Origin: Leucaena leucocephala
Taxonomy: Eukaryota > Streptophyta > Magnoliopsida > Fabales > Fabaceae
Length of the DNA: 64,000 bases
Assembly: GCA_037074615.1 (NCBI GenBank)
Contig: CM073547.1
Coordinates: forward strand, 2,480,001-2,544,000
Direction: 5' to 3'
The translations under genes and the position numbers were made by a program. The notes beneath the pieces were generated by a model. The model saw only the letters and a program-made list of their open reading frames with translations. It did not search any database and was not told the DNA's origin. Positions 24,107 to 37,286 of the stretch are shown one piece after another. The number at the start of each line of letters is the position of its first letter. Position 1 is the first letter of the stretch.

Positions 24107-27100
24107 TTATGCTGCTTCAGCGAACCCCACTCTCAGCTTTCCAAAATCAAACACTGTGTGATATCTCCCCATGAACACATCTCCAAGGATCCTGCATTAT
24201 TGTGTGTGAAATGTCATTCAGTCAGAAAGAAAATCTTCATCGAAAGCAGCAAAACAATGGAACTAAAAGGTTCGTGTACCAGAGAGGGCCACGTGGTGGA
24301 GGGATATCCAAAGCAGTGAACCCACTAATGCATTGAGCTGCAGGGCCTTCGCCCACCTTCAGTATGTACTGAACAAACCACACAATAAAATTTGAATTAC
24401 AGAAGAGAGCCATTCGTGCACCAACTTATACTACTACTTTGATAACTGATACACAATCTTATGTACAGAGGTATATCAGGAAGATCATGTCACGTTAATT
24501 ATAAGTAATTTATCTAACTTTAAGAACCATAGGAGTACTTGTTTAGCACATTAGATTATCGCTAAGTAGTTGACATGGGGTAACAAAGGGAAAGCAATCA
24601 GGGAAAGACAGTGTACCTCCTCTGGGGAAAGCTCAAAGGTTCTTTCACCAATAGTGAAAGAAATAGGAGGCATTGATGAGATTTGTCCACATTCAACGGC
24701 TGATTGTCCATTTGGGCTTGGCATTTTATCACAGAGCTGCAAAAACCATCATGAGGCTATTAAAGTCAAGGAGGAACAGCAGGATCCGGGTGTATACTTA
24801 AATCAACGGCAAAGTGAAAACTCACATCGTTGATGTAATTTATTATTTTCTCTGCTGTCTGGTTCTGCCTCAGCTGACTTTGCATCCATACAACAGCCAT
24901 CTCGCATGCGTGACAAGTAGCATCTCGCGTAAAACCATATTTTTTTCCTTCAGTCTCGTCCACCACACTCTCAATGCCCATACTATAGTGGAAATAGATA
25001 GTCGCTTCATTATAATCACAAAACATCAAATATATCAAGGTAGCGGGAACAGTAATTGAAAAATCCCTGTGGTAATTGATCTTTAGGCCTTACCTAACAC
25101 CGCGAGTACCATCAAAGGCACACAAACCAATTTGGGAGCAGATCTTCTTTGGTTGTGCCTAAATAAGTGAGAGCCACAAGAAAATTCATTATCCAAGATA
25201 ACCAGATTCGGTAATCACAGCAAAGAAAATGCTAAGAATGAGTGGAAAAATGGTCCTTACTTCAGATAAAAGCAAGTCAATGATTGTTTGTCCATACTGT
25301 GAAACAACTGCCTTGCATTCTTGGCTAACGACTCCAGCAGCTCCAATAGCATGATTTATCATAGTAATCACGGGCTAAAGAAAACAACCACATATTTGAT
25401 CAGCAAAACAAGTTACTCACAAGCAATTGACAAGAATTTCTTCCATTTAATGATATAATGGGGGAACATAGTTATCAAATTACAGGGGCCTAAAGAGCAC
25501 TGAGGAACTTAATTCCATTTTCAAACACAAAAAGCTGTGCGCCTAACAGGGATTATTCAATTGGTGGTCATGTTTGATATCACGTTATCGAAAAATGAAA
25601 ACTATTGCACAACTAAAAACAATAAACTACATATCGATACAAAAGGGGTAAAATCCACAAAAGAGATGCCTCCCATAAGTTTGCTATTTCCGACTTTCAA
25701 ACTTTCAGATTAACCACAAACAACTTCGCTATTTCTAACTTAAATCAGCATTTCAGTTATCTTACTATCCTTTTGTTTTTTTTACCGTTTAGCCCAAGTG
25801 ATCAGTACAGAATCTGTAGGTCTATCAAATTCTAGTGACAGAAACGACTTGTATTGCAAATAGCATCATAAGCCAAGAAGCATTAGTTCATACCGTAGGG
25901 CCTGCTAACAAAGATGTCCCAGAATCTGCTATAGCTGCACAGCCATCAGAACAAAATCCTGAAGGAAAATATGCTCAGGTCAGAACCAACATATAGAACC
26001 GCAAATCAAGCAATCATGTCATGAAGAAAACATGTCAGCATATCTTATTAGTCTCCTAAACTTACCAGTGGATTTACCATCAACAAGGACATCTCCCATG
26101 TCAAACTATCAAAACACCAAAACACAAATAACAATGAGTAAAAACTAAGTGGGAAAAAATGAAGCAAAAACAAATGCAAAAGAAAGTAGAATGATAAACA
26201 AATAATTTGAAAAATAACCTGCCAATAGCCCTTTTGTGTTACAGGTACATAGGTGTGCTTGCCCTTGTAGTGAGAGGGATCAGCACCACCAAAGACAATC
26301 TCACCCCCTTCCTCTTCATCTGGATTACGATTCAACCAGAATGAAAATACCGGTTCCTGAACAAGACCTTGTTTAACCATATTGTACCTGAGACAAGCGT
26401 ATGCTTTATAATCCCATAGAGATTTAATAAAACCCAAGCAAAATGTTGGAACAAAATTTAAATGTGCCATTACCACACTGGAACAGCTTTTCCAACCGAG
26501 ATCTCTTGAAATCCAAGTCCTAATATACCATCGAATTTGCCCATCAAAAATGTAACACCAGGCTCTCTTGTTGCTTCAATAAATTCCTGGTGGGAAACGT
26601 AAGGTATTCTACATCAATATATTAATACAACCATGTAGTAAAAGAACTCAGATCTTTTGTCCCCCACCCCCAGGAAACCAAAAAACAAAAAACCCGATCA
26701 GAAGTAAAGACAAAGACAAAGAAGGATATAGAAGGGATTGGAAATCGACATTACCTGGTTATGAACAACTATGTCACCAACTATGACATTGTCATAGCTA
26801 AATAAACCAGAAATTGCTCCAGTACCATACTGAATTGCAGCAGAAGTGCCTACAACAACAGCGATACAAATTTGAGTGTTTTAACAAGAAGACATCTCAA
26901 CATCTCTCCTTCAAATAGTCAATTTTGTGATCAGACAAACATTATCCTACATAAACTCCATGTTTCAGTCAAACTGAGACTCCGATCAGACCATAGAGTA
27001 CTTCGTTGATAAAGAAAGACAGCCAGATCAACAAAACACAAAAATATAACAGACTGAACAATTATAGAGTCTTTTTCAATAGGGAGAGGTAGACAAACCA

Positions 27101-27625
27101 TTTTTCCTGTAGGTACTGGATTGGCTAGACTTATACTTGGCATGGAAATAGCACGAAAGCTGCACCTCAAATGCAAGAATAAATTAGCAAAATAGGGAAA
27201 TAAATCTAATATAGAAATATTATGAAAGACATAAGTCTATAAAAGCTGACCGAGAAATGACACTTGGATGATGGCACCCACAAATTAGAGCTCCCCGTAT
27301 CAAAAATAACAGTGAATTTCTGAGGAGGGCTACCAATAGCTATTTCGCCAAAGTACTGAGCATCCATGTAATTCTTCAAAGCAACAATATCGGAGCCCGC
27401 AGCAGCATCTCCAAGATTATTTTGGAGATGATACTTTCTAATGGAAGATCGGAACGTCTCTCCCTCCTTGGACCCCAGCCGAGCAGCAAGCCGATTGTTC
27501 GGGTCCAACTTTACTTTCTTCAGTCCAATCCTACGCAGCCCATCACTAGGCTCGCAGGAAACCAGCGAAAGCAACAAGCTTGAAAGAAAGAAACATAGCA
27601 GAACAGCATTCATCTTGTTTCCCAT
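24107..27625 (-). CDS. Plant aspartic proteinase with saposin-like insert (phytepsin/cyprosin type, A1 family)
   Basis: Thirteen GT-AG exons join in frame: 27251-27625, 27099-27159, 26755-26849, 26474-26586, 26219-26387, 26066-26105, 25894-25958, 25261-25374, 25094-25158, 24826-24982, 24617-24736, 24280-24368 and 24107-24191. The product has 515 residues, the usual length. An N-terminal signal peptide (AVLLCFFLSSLLLSL) is followed by a propeptide. Catalytic aspartates lie in DTGSSNLW (Asp109) and DSGTSLL (Asp296). Between the second Asp and the C-terminal lobe is the plant-specific saposin-like insert, about residues 310-415, with paired cysteines and an N-glycosylation site (NQT). The protein ends GFAEAA, as in the family. 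Such enzymes are made as zymogens and sorted to the vacuole, where they process storage and other proteins at acid pH. Nothing is damaged. Confidence 0.96.
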
Positions 27626-28260
27626 TCCGAACTGGCCCCCAAACAGAGAATTCCAAGTTCAGAAAAACATAAAGCCAGTAACAAAAATTGACTGCATGCA
27701 TTCAGAAATAAACGAGTAACTAGAACGGAAGACATTCAAATGGTGAGAAAACAGATTGATAAAACCAAAAGAGAAAAAAAAAAGATTCCTTTTCTATCAT
27801 CGCCACAAAGGAATCGAAAAATAAAGCATCAGAAGGCATAAGGATGGTAAACAACAACAGAGAATAAGAATCGAAGTGAAAAGAACACCACAATCAAACC
27901 GATTCTGTATTCAGACCAGCATATGATCAATGATCATCACAAGAAATCAGCAGTAAAGCCCCCTTCAAATCGGAAAACTAAAAACAAAATCAGAAGAGAT
28001 GGAGAGGAAAAAATAAAAAGAAAATGCAACGCTGAAAACAAATAGCATGATCATACATATGGGAATGGAAAACTGACCAGGATTCAGAGGACGACGCAGT
28101 TAGCCGAGAGGAGGAAAGTGGGAGAGACTTTAATAGAGCAGGGAAGGGGTTAAAGCTATGAGGGAGAGAGTGAAAATGACACGATTCTGGTGGGGAGAGG
28201 CAAAGCGAGGCGGTGGAATCTTGGATCAAAACCGTCCGATGAAATAGGATTGATCTGGAA
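27626..28260 (-). other. Probable 5' leader and leader intron of the aspartic proteinase gene
   Basis: Just upstream of the ATG the minus strand reads GGGGGCCAG followed by TTCGGA and the ATG, a good intron acceptor. At about 28070-28080 it reads CTGGTCAGT, a possible donor. A leader intron is common in this gene family, so transcription probably starts near 28100-28250. Inferred, not shown. Confidence 0.4.
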
Positions 28261-30002
28261 CCGTCGAAAAAGGATGGCCACACTTAACTAAAAAAAATTG
28301 ATAACAGAAATGCGAAAGCATGCCTTGGCTTCCTGAGAACGCGACACCTCCACCTCCTTCCCCACGACCGCAATTCTGTCTTTTAGCACGTTTGTTTGTT
28401 TTTTTTTGGCCAATTGTAGCACTCATATAATCTTTTAATGAATGTAGTATTAAAGAATAGATTTTTTTAAAAAAAATTAAATGTTGATTATAAGAATATA
28501 TACTGACTATTATAATTAGATACATTAAAAAAACTAAATTTATAGGAAAGTTTTATAATTACAAATCAATAATATATATATTACATTTTTATTTCTATAT
28601 AAATAGAATATAATTAGTTAATTTATTTTTTACTTTATTTTTGTTATAGGCATCAATTAAATCGTCTATGGATACTTTTTTTTTTGGCCGGACATATATA
28701 TATATATAGTTTAGAACATCGCATTTGTCAGCAAAAAATAATGAACATGCCACACAGAATTAATAAGAGGATGACGACACGTAAGATATTATAATATATG
28801 GAGAAAATGAACACTTTCTGAAGCCGAAGGTAATGCTTAATGCTTAAGAATGAAATTTAACTGATGGATTGAGATTCGAGTATAAATACTTTTCCCCCTA
28901 GTTGATATATGACAAAAATTTAAACATTATATAATATTTAATATTTTAATTTTATTTTAATATATATTTAATATTTTAATTTTATCTGTGATATAATTTT
29001 ATTCACAATTTTTTTAATTTTATATAATTTTATCTATAATATTTTTAATTTAGTACAATTTTTAATACTTGAAAAATAAAATTATGTCAAAAGAAAATTT
29101 TTTTGGGTAAAATTATATTAAATTAAATAAATTATAGATAAAATTATATTATAATATTAAATATATATGAGAAGTAAAATCAGAATATTTAGTACTATAT
29201 AACCTATAATTTGATGGAAGAGTTAATCTTTCACTTAAATATAATATCTATTTTTTATATTTATCAATTTTTTAAATTATTCATATTGATATTTATTAAC
29301 AATAATTAAATAAAAAAATGAGTTAAAAAATGATTAAGATATTTTTAACAAATATCATATTAATTAATTTTATTAATTTTATTAATCTAATTAAATTAAT
29401 TAAATATGTATTATATTAAGAATTGGAGGAATATACTAAAATTTAAAAAAAAAAGAGACTAGAATCCAATTTCTATTATTTTTCTTTTCAGCTAGAATTA
29501 TGATATGCATTCAAAAAAAAAAACTCCCCTTTATTTCTGCCTTCCTTGAGGAATCATCCTATTTGTATGCCTCCATGCCTGTCTCATCTATAATTACGTT
29601 AAGAAATCATTTATCGTCCGATGTAATTGATGATCTGTATAGGTATATATATAAAAATACCCTTACTTTATATACTTCTATATAAAATCAAGACTATATT
29701 AGAATACAAACTCAATAATTATTACTCAATCTGATTCGTAATGTAAAAATTAATTTAAATAGATTAAATTAATTATTTATGATTAAATTTATTTTTTAAA
29801 ATTAATTTATTTTTATATTAATTATAATTAATTTTTTTAATTTATTTAAATATATTAATTAATTTTTATATTAAGGATATAACATTGAATGAATGTGTGA
29901 GTGATGATTGTGCATATGCATACGTCTAATTAAGTAGGGAGAGGTAGCGTAAGGGGAAGGAGTGGGAGAAGTGAAGAGAAGAAGCAAGCGAGAGTATAGA
30001 CA

Positions 30003-30249
30003 TAGGTCATGTTTGGTACACTGACTTTCATTTTGATGGATAGGGAATAGGTTTGGGATAGGGAATGGGCTTAGGATTGAGAGTGGTATTAGAGAATATT
30101 AGAGGATTGTGGTATTGGACAATCCTATTTAAGTGGTATTGGGCAATCCCAAGTATTGTTTAGTCCATCATACCAAATATATTAAAATATCTAATCCCAA
30201 TACTAATATCAATTCTAACCTTCTCAATATTGTGTACCAAACGTGGCTA
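30003..30249 (+). mobile_element. Short MITE (about 247 bp) with 18-bp terminal inverted repeats
   Basis: The left end TAGGTCATGTTTGGTACAC (30003-30021) is inverted at the right end, GTGTACCAAACGTGGCTA (30232-30249). The interior is G/T-rich with repeated GGGATAGG and GGTATTGG-type strings and has no open frame. Target duplications are unclear (possibly TA or ATA). The ends resemble those of family 1 only in the GTTTGG core, so it is treated separately. Confidence 0.75.
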
Positions 30250-31569
30250 TAGGGTGCAAGGCATAGCGTAGCCCAAGTGGGAGGATTTCTCTTTCCATCG
30301 CTGCCAGCAACCTTCTCTCTGTATTTGGGAGGTATCCCAATTCCCATTTATATAAAATCCCAACAACCACTCTTTTACTTACTACCTTCACTCACACACC
30401 AACTACACCTTTCCCCATCTCCATATCACTCCTTCAACTCCCTATCACTATCCATCACAATCACATCCAAACATTTATACTACTTTTCTGGCCTATTCCC
30501 TTCTTCCTCCTCACCTCTTAATAGTTTTATATTATGGGATTCACAATATTTCTTATCCTTTGATTTTTGCTCTCTCTAATGCTTGTGTCTATTGAAAAAT
30601 ATATTCATTAGAAAAAATAAAAATTAATTTTCTCTCTAAAAGGAATTTACTTTGATCAATTCAAAAAAAAATGGACGTACTGCATCATACTTTCATATTT
30701 TGACCCTTTCACACAATTATTTACTTACGCTACTTTCAATATTTATATTATAATTTTTAACTCAAAATTTTCAATTTATAAAACCTTATACTTTTTTATT
30801 TAAAAAATACCACATATATACATATATAAAATACTATATTTTTATTTTTTTTAGTATAATTTTTTTTGAAAGGATTTTAGTTCACACGTAATATAAAAGT
30901 AGAGTAAAATCTCTTTTATTTCTAAAAAATATAAATATTAGGTAGGATAAACTATCAATTACCCTCAAATATAAATTTAGATACTTATAAATTATAATGT
31001 CTCTTTAAAAAGTGATGACTAAAATTATATTTTTAATTGAGAAAAGGTCCATTAGACCAATCCAATTTTGCCCATTACGGCCCGTTTAAGTAGAAAGCCT
31101 GCTAGCCCGATTTAGCACACATAAACTGGGCCTTTTTCTATGGGTTGGGCCATTATAACATACGATAAGATCTAGGTAGATAATTTACGCGGTTTTGTTT
31201 ATTTTTGTTTGACTTAGCTCCAACTGATAAAAATATAATGGATTTAAATCTATTAGCTCCGATAGAATTATGACCAATACAATAAAATAATGTCTATATT
31301 TATAAAAATACATATATAATTTCTCCTCCAATTTGTTTTGGCCAAGGGTGGGGGCCATTGGAAGGCTACTAGTAATTGAAATACTAGTTTTTTTTATACA
31401 AGGGAAAATATCGAAATATAAGTATTGTAATGGGATTTGTATCTAAATAATTTTTGAAAAAATCTATTTGATAAAAGTTGTTCAAAAACTAAAAATAACT
31501 CTAATTAAGCACTGACTCACTAGAAACAAATATGAATATCTCTTTGAGGCTGAATCTATTGTGTCATAA

Positions 31570-31737
31570 TACACTTCTAGTCATGCTAATGAATCTGATT
31601 TAGAACAGTCAAACCCTGAGTCATCTACTCATGAAGAACCTTTTATACCAGGAGAATTCGAGATAGTAATACCCAAACAAGGTTTGGCAGATGCTAGTTC
31701 TCAAGAAGAACTTTTGACAGTTCAAAAGTTGAATTGA
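31570..31737 (+). other. Short acidic coding-like segment, possible gene or retroelement relic
   Basis: Fifty-five codons lie between in-frame stops and read like an ordinary hydrophilic protein (ANESDLEQSNPESSTHEEPF, later GLADASSQEELL). There is no suitable start and no neighbouring exon. I do not recognise it. Confidence 0.2.
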
Positions 31738-34702
31738 ATCGCAACCAAAATCTAGAATCAGTGATGGTTCATTGAAGAGCCTCACGAGACGAAGGTGAAT
31801 GGATATTTGGTCACATGCATGCATGAAAGCATTAAACCCCAATAAGTTATAATGAAAAAGGTGCCTCTTCTTTTCCTAAACTTGATCTTCCCTTTTTGCA
31901 TTCCTTCATTCTTTTTTGGGTTTGGTGTCTTCGTTTACACAGGTCATTGGTTGGACGGATAAGAATGCCCTGCAGTTCAAAAAATCTCATGCATGCATAC
32001 TTGCTTGCATGCCTAACACTGAAGATAATCAACATTTAATCGGAGAAATTAACCTTGTCACGGTCAAATTGTGATCACTAATCAAAAAGCATCTTGTATT
32101 AGTCAACAACATCAATAGTTGAACCTTCGCCATCACCCTTCATTATCAAGTCCTCCCACTAGATCGAACACTAGGATCAACACATGATATCATTACTAGA
32201 CTTCTTCTTCTTGTTTTTTTTTAATGTCCCGTGAGAAATACCTTTTTTACATTAACTTATGGACGATAGCATATAAAAATCTAATAACACGATTTTTGCA
32301 AAAAATAACAGACGTAAATATAATTTTCTACGTCGGATACAACTAAGTAATCAACGTCTAACGAAAGTATCTCCTAAAAAATCATTTAATTTGACATAAA
32401 AGATCTATAATATTATGGACTCATAGCAATCAACCAATTATGTTGTAACACATCATGCTTACTTGTTAATTAAAATATAGCGAAGTCCATGCCGATCAAC
32501 GAATCACATTTTAACATATCATCTGACTTTTTTAATTAGAATATTTAATTAATAAAAATACAGTGAGACCCATGCCTTCACAAAGTTGAAATTTGCAAGT
32601 TAATTATCTTCCTTATTCTATAGGTGATCTACTTCCCTATTCTGCGGTCGGCAATTGATTTTCTATATTCAAAAAATTGATCTTCTGTTTTTTATGGTAA
32701 AAAAAATCATGATTCAAGTATTCATTAGAAAGTTAATCAATAAAAATAATAAAATTAATCTCTTGCTCTTGAAGAAATACTAAATCTGTTTTCGAAAAGA
32801 TGGAACTAACTCAATAAATGCATATCATACCATATCTTATTTGTTAATATGTATCAGATTACATGGATCTGCGTAGTTTCACAAGCAATAGCTTCAATAA
32901 ATGTTGTAGGGCTAATTTTCAGAGACTGTCATAAGCTGTCAATAAATTCAATTCGGACGAGTGTTCCACCTTCACATGCAATCACATGAACCTATTCACA
33001 AAGTAAGTGCTTTTTATCTTTGCTTCCTCTCAGCATATCTGACTTCTCATCTATTGCTTATCTACATCTTCACGTCCCAAATAATATATATATATTAATG
33101 GGAAAAAATTCATATATCCGTACCTCCATTTACAATTCCATTTCAATTTCCACGAAAATCACCAATTGCATTCCCCTAATGTTAGTGTAATTAGTAATTC
33201 ATAACAAAGATTATGATAGACTCTATATGTATTTAATAGAGAAGTTATTTAAATAATTTGAACAAATTTATGAAAGAAAATAAAATAATTAAATTAAAAA
33301 TAACTCTTATATTTAAAATTGGAGGAGTATAGGTTATTAAAAAAAGAATAAAGCAGTCTTTCTTGTATTTTACTCCTCCAACACACGTGCTGATTGGATG
33401 TTGTCATGTTTAGGAGTGATCGAATTCAGTAATTGACTTAAATAGAACAAGAAGCGATGAGGGCAATTGAGGTCATTCATGCATGTGAGGGTAATCCCTC
33501 TCATTATCCCAGTACATGTATGTACACTTATTTATTTTTTAGGCCATTGTTGCGTACGGTGCTTCATTACCTTCCCTTTTTTTTTTATCCACACAAGGCG
33601 TATGTCAATGGACCATTGTATGAAATTTGAAAAATATTGAATCACCATATTGTTTGAGAATTATGTATAGTACAGTACTAGTGTTATCTTGGATTACACT
33701 TGATATTAACAAGTGATTGTGTATGAAATTGAGAAAAGTGTGAGTGGATTATGAATTTATGATTATTTTGTGGGGAGAGGAAGAGAGAAAGAACAAGTCA
33801 AAGGGGGGAGACGAAGTGGTACGGTGAATAAGGTACGGTGCGACCAGCCCAAACAAATACAGAAGCGACGACCGTGGAGTGAACACCTAATTCCCATGTT
33901 CTTTATATAATTATAAACTCTAATTCGCCACGCGCTCCCTGATTGGTTTAGTGCAAAAGTAAAACTAAGTAAAAAATCCTATCCAGCTTTCTCCAATCCC
34001 ATCTCCCTTCTTCTTCTTCGTTGACCCAATCATTACTCCACTTCTTCCCCTATCTCTTTCTTTATTACTCCCCCGCAAACCAAATCCCCACGTAGTTGCC
34101 TCGAAACCTCCCTTTCTCTCTCCCAGTCTTACCTGTCAATTTGAAATTTGCCACGGCCGTATTTCTTGACCAATAACAAAACTCCCCATATTCTTCCTCG
34201 GAATACTGGGTCTTCTACGTTCCTTTCTAGTTCCCCCCAGATAGTGAAATCTGCCCATCAACCAGATAAGGTATAGCAGTAATTTCCTTGTCATTTTTCA
34301 CACGGCGTTCCATTTCAGAATCAGACTTTTTTAGTTTATTACCTGAATATATATATCCGGTACACAAGTGTGGAGTGTAATGGATGGTACTGATATTAAA
34401 ATAGTAATTGCTAAAATTGATGGTACAAGATACAAACATACATAGCTACCGTGTGTTCTTTTCTTCCTGCCTATTTACTCGTGCAATTCTAATGATACCC
34501 AGTTATTCAAATATATCAAATAACAAAGAAAGAATGGGACTTCCCTGTACTAATTACCCTCCTCCCTTACTAGACACGGAAAAATATTGAAAGAAGAAAA
34601 ACAAAATATGAACATTTTTAAATTTCATTTCGTTCTCCCCCAGCTCCCCCAAAAGTATGAAAGAAGTAACAAATTTGCGAATAACCAAAAAGACAAAGCT
34701 TT

Positions 34703-36641
34703 CTAGTGATTCCCTGAGAAACTGCTGATTGTGGTGCCACTGGGGATGTTGGGATTGCCACTGCTATTGGCTTTGTTGTTGCTCGGGGGAACACCGCCGC
34801 CATTAATGATGGAGGAGATGGCCGCCGCGAGTGCTGCTGTGAAGTTTGGGTCGGCGGTGATGGCTGCAGTGGCCGCGCTGACGGTGTCTGCCAACGACGG
34901 CTGCGGCGGTTGGCTTGGCTGCACCGGCCTGGGAGGTTGCTGGTTGGCTAATTGGGAAGAAGATGAAGACGACGAACCCATATCCTGAGACAAGTGAAGG
35001 CCGGAAAACTTGGATTGATTGTAAAGTGCTTGTGAAAATGCCTGAGCCAACTGATGCTGACCCGACGCGGTTGGTTGTTGAACTTGAGCCTGCCCTTGGA
35101 AATTAGGTACCTGAAACGGTGGTCTCTGGAACTGCATAGGGTTGTTCATGTTACCGTTTGAAATGTGAGTGAGGTCCAATGTTATGGTAGGAAACGGAGC
35201 TGAAGCCGAAAGCGTAGCCATGCTAGTCGACGAACAAGGAAGAATAGCTCTGGCCAGCAAATTCGGATTCATTATTCCGTCTGCACTTGACATTGAACCC
35301 GACAACAACATGCTAGCAGCTGCCGTGGTTGTTGATGCCATCGCCATCGCCGCCGGTGGCAACGGATGGTTATGGCTTCCTTCATAGGTAGTTATCAAAA
35401 TCGTCCTGTCCTCCGCGCAACGCTGTACCTAAACAAATCGAAGGAGCCATGACCTCGTTAGCCTTCCACCATTAATACTGAGATATACTATTAGTTATAT
35501 ATTATAAGACACAAGAAGATGAAAAGGCTTACTTGTTTGCGAACTGGGCAACCGACCGCCATGGTGCATCTATAGTAAGCACGAGGGCATGGGTTTCCCT
35601 TCGCCATTTTCTGTCCGTATTTTCGCCATTGACACCCGTCACTGATCTGCAAGAGTCAAACAGAGATCAATCTCAGCTATTACTATGGAATTGTGATGAG
35701 TGTTTTAGCAAACACGGGCAATTCAGTTGTTGATAATATAATGAACAGAATACACACCATGGGTGCTTCTGATCTGGCACGAACTGAGACGCGAGCTTTT
35801 CTCATGGTGGCTTCTGCGGTGGTGGTACTGGCTGATGGGTCGGCGGAGTTCGGTGAGGGGTTCGGCTTCTGAAGCTTGTTAGGACCAGTGCCCCATCCTT
35901 GGGGCTGAACATCTGACTCGTCTGGACTCTCTTCTCTTTCATTTTTACCATTGATGTTGTTAAGAGGAGGGGTGGTGGATCGTGTTCTTTCATCGGAAGT
36001 TGAATTGGAGACCTCGTTATCTACTTCAGCTGTTCCACTACTAGGCCCCAAATCCAGAAGCGGCATCGGCACAATTTCTCTCTTGTCATCAGGTTTTGAT
36101 CGAACAGCCTAAATTAAACCAGATTAAGTAAGCATACAGTGCACCAGGAGAGTTTCTTAATATATAGAAATGGGCCATTTATACAAATTATAATTACCTC
36201 ATTTGCTGTCCTCTGAGTACGTTGTTGAATCTGCTGCTGCATTAATGATACGAGATGCATTTGCAGAGCCGAGTAATTACTGCTCACGTGGCTCAACATG
36301 TCCCTCAGCTTCAGGTTTTCCTCATTCATACGCTGAAGCTCCTCTTTCAGCTGCGCCAACTGAAACACATGCATATATATATATGAATTAACAAGGATAA
36401 AATAGTAGTATCTAAAATTGTAATAAACGGGAATAAGACCGCGATCGGGAAATATATGATAGATCTTTAAAGAATTATTAACTAAGACCATAATAGCGCA
36501 CCTCAGTTGAACTCTTGGCTCGCTTGATTTCAGCATCCGATGAAACTCCGTCGTCCACGGTAGACTGATCGCTCCCAGTATGAGCAGTAAGAAGTTGCAG
36601 GCCCGTCTATAGATAAAGAACACAGAGAGCGGAATTAGCAT

Positions 36642-36699
<58 letters not shown>

Positions 36700-36976
36700 A
36701 CCACCAAATCACGGGATTAATAAATCAGAAAACAGAATCTGGAAATTAAGAGAGACATACATGGACACGGAAAGAGGGAGATTGGGGGGGAGGATTGTCC
36801 TCCTTCTTGACGGGTTTAAGAGGGGAAGGGGTGTTGCGATCGGAGAATAAGTCGAGCTCGCCGAGGGGGAGGCGGGAGTCGGCGGAGGGGCGAGTGAGGT
36901 TGATGGGGAAGCCTAAGGAGGGAAGCATGGCGTGGGGGGGAGTAGAATCAAGAGCGAGACCCCATGATTTGTCCAT
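34703..36976 (-). CDS. WRKY transcription factor, group IIb (WRKY6/31/42-like)
   Basis: Six exons join in frame: 36761-36976, 36502-36606, 36198-36359, 35758-36108, 35533-35646 and 34703-35428, giving 557 residues. In order the protein shows an N-terminal MDKSWGLALDS motif, an EIKRAK segment, a leucine-zipper-like coiled coil (LAQLKEELQRMNEENLKL), LVSLMQQQ, the basic motif TMRKARVSVRARSEAPMISD, and the WRKY domain with WRKYGQK and a C-X5-C-X23-H-X-H zinc site. The last intron falls between VRKQ and VQR, the position typical of groups IIa/IIb. The C-terminal part has ALYNQSKFSGL and ADPNFTAALAAAISS, also found in WRKY6, WRKY31 and WRKY42. These nuclear factors bind W-boxes; Arabidopsis WRKY6/42 act in senescence, defence and phosphate responses. 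Which of the three is the orthologue cannot be decided here. The gene is intact. Confidence 0.95.
36646..36700. repeat. (AC)n(AT)n microsatellite in WRKY intron 1
   Basis: A pure AC run followed by AT, inside the intron between the first two WRKY exons and close to its acceptor side. Confidence 0.9.
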
Positions 36977-37176
36977 AAAAGAGGAGAGGAGAAGTGGAGA
37001 AGGAAGAAGAAGACGAGGCGGAGAAGAGGAGGAAGGAGGTAATGAAGTGAGAAGTCTTCAAATGAGGGAAAGAAGTGAGGGTTATAAACAAGGGGAAGAG
37101 AGGAAGAAACGTCAGAAGGTGCGTCAGGGGTTGAAAAGATGGGGGAAGAGGAAGGAGGTTTCGTGAGGAAAAGAGT

Positions 37177-37182
37177 TTGACT
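37177..37182 (+). promoter_or_regulatory. W-box (TTGACT), about 200 bp upstream of the WRKY start
   Basis: Matches the WRKY-binding core TTGAC(C/T). It lies about 200 bp upstream of the ATG at 36976. Confidence 0.45.
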
Positions 37183-37280
37183 GCTTCTTATCAAGAGGAG
37201 GAGGAGGAGAAGAATGGCACCGCCCGCCCCGAATAGTGCGGCGCCTTCCACGTGACCAAAATCAATCAAAGTAAACATCT

Positions 37281-37286
37281 TTGACC
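37281..37286 (+). promoter_or_regulatory. W-box (TTGACC), about 305 bp upstream of the WRKY start
   Basis: Second W-box core in the WRKY promoter region. A further TTGACT is at 37840-37845. Short motifs occur by chance, so function is inferred from clustering only. Confidence 0.45.

Larger units (their letters stand above)
28261..34702. other. Long AT-rich intergenic spacer
   Basis: No protein gene is supported. Contents: (TA)n at 28693-28708, a short MITE at 30003-30249, a TATA-plus-CT-rich promoter-like stretch at 30345-30560, a short acidic open segment at 31570-31737, a weak direct repeat at about 32420-32574, and a GC-richer promoter-like block at 33760-34220. The WRKY 3' untranslated region probably occupies 34450-34702. 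Confidence 0.5.

Noticed and set aside
34731..35387. Plus-strand frames opposite the last WRKY exon
   Set aside because: They are shadows of the Ala/Ser/Pro-rich WRKY C-terminus, read in antisense.
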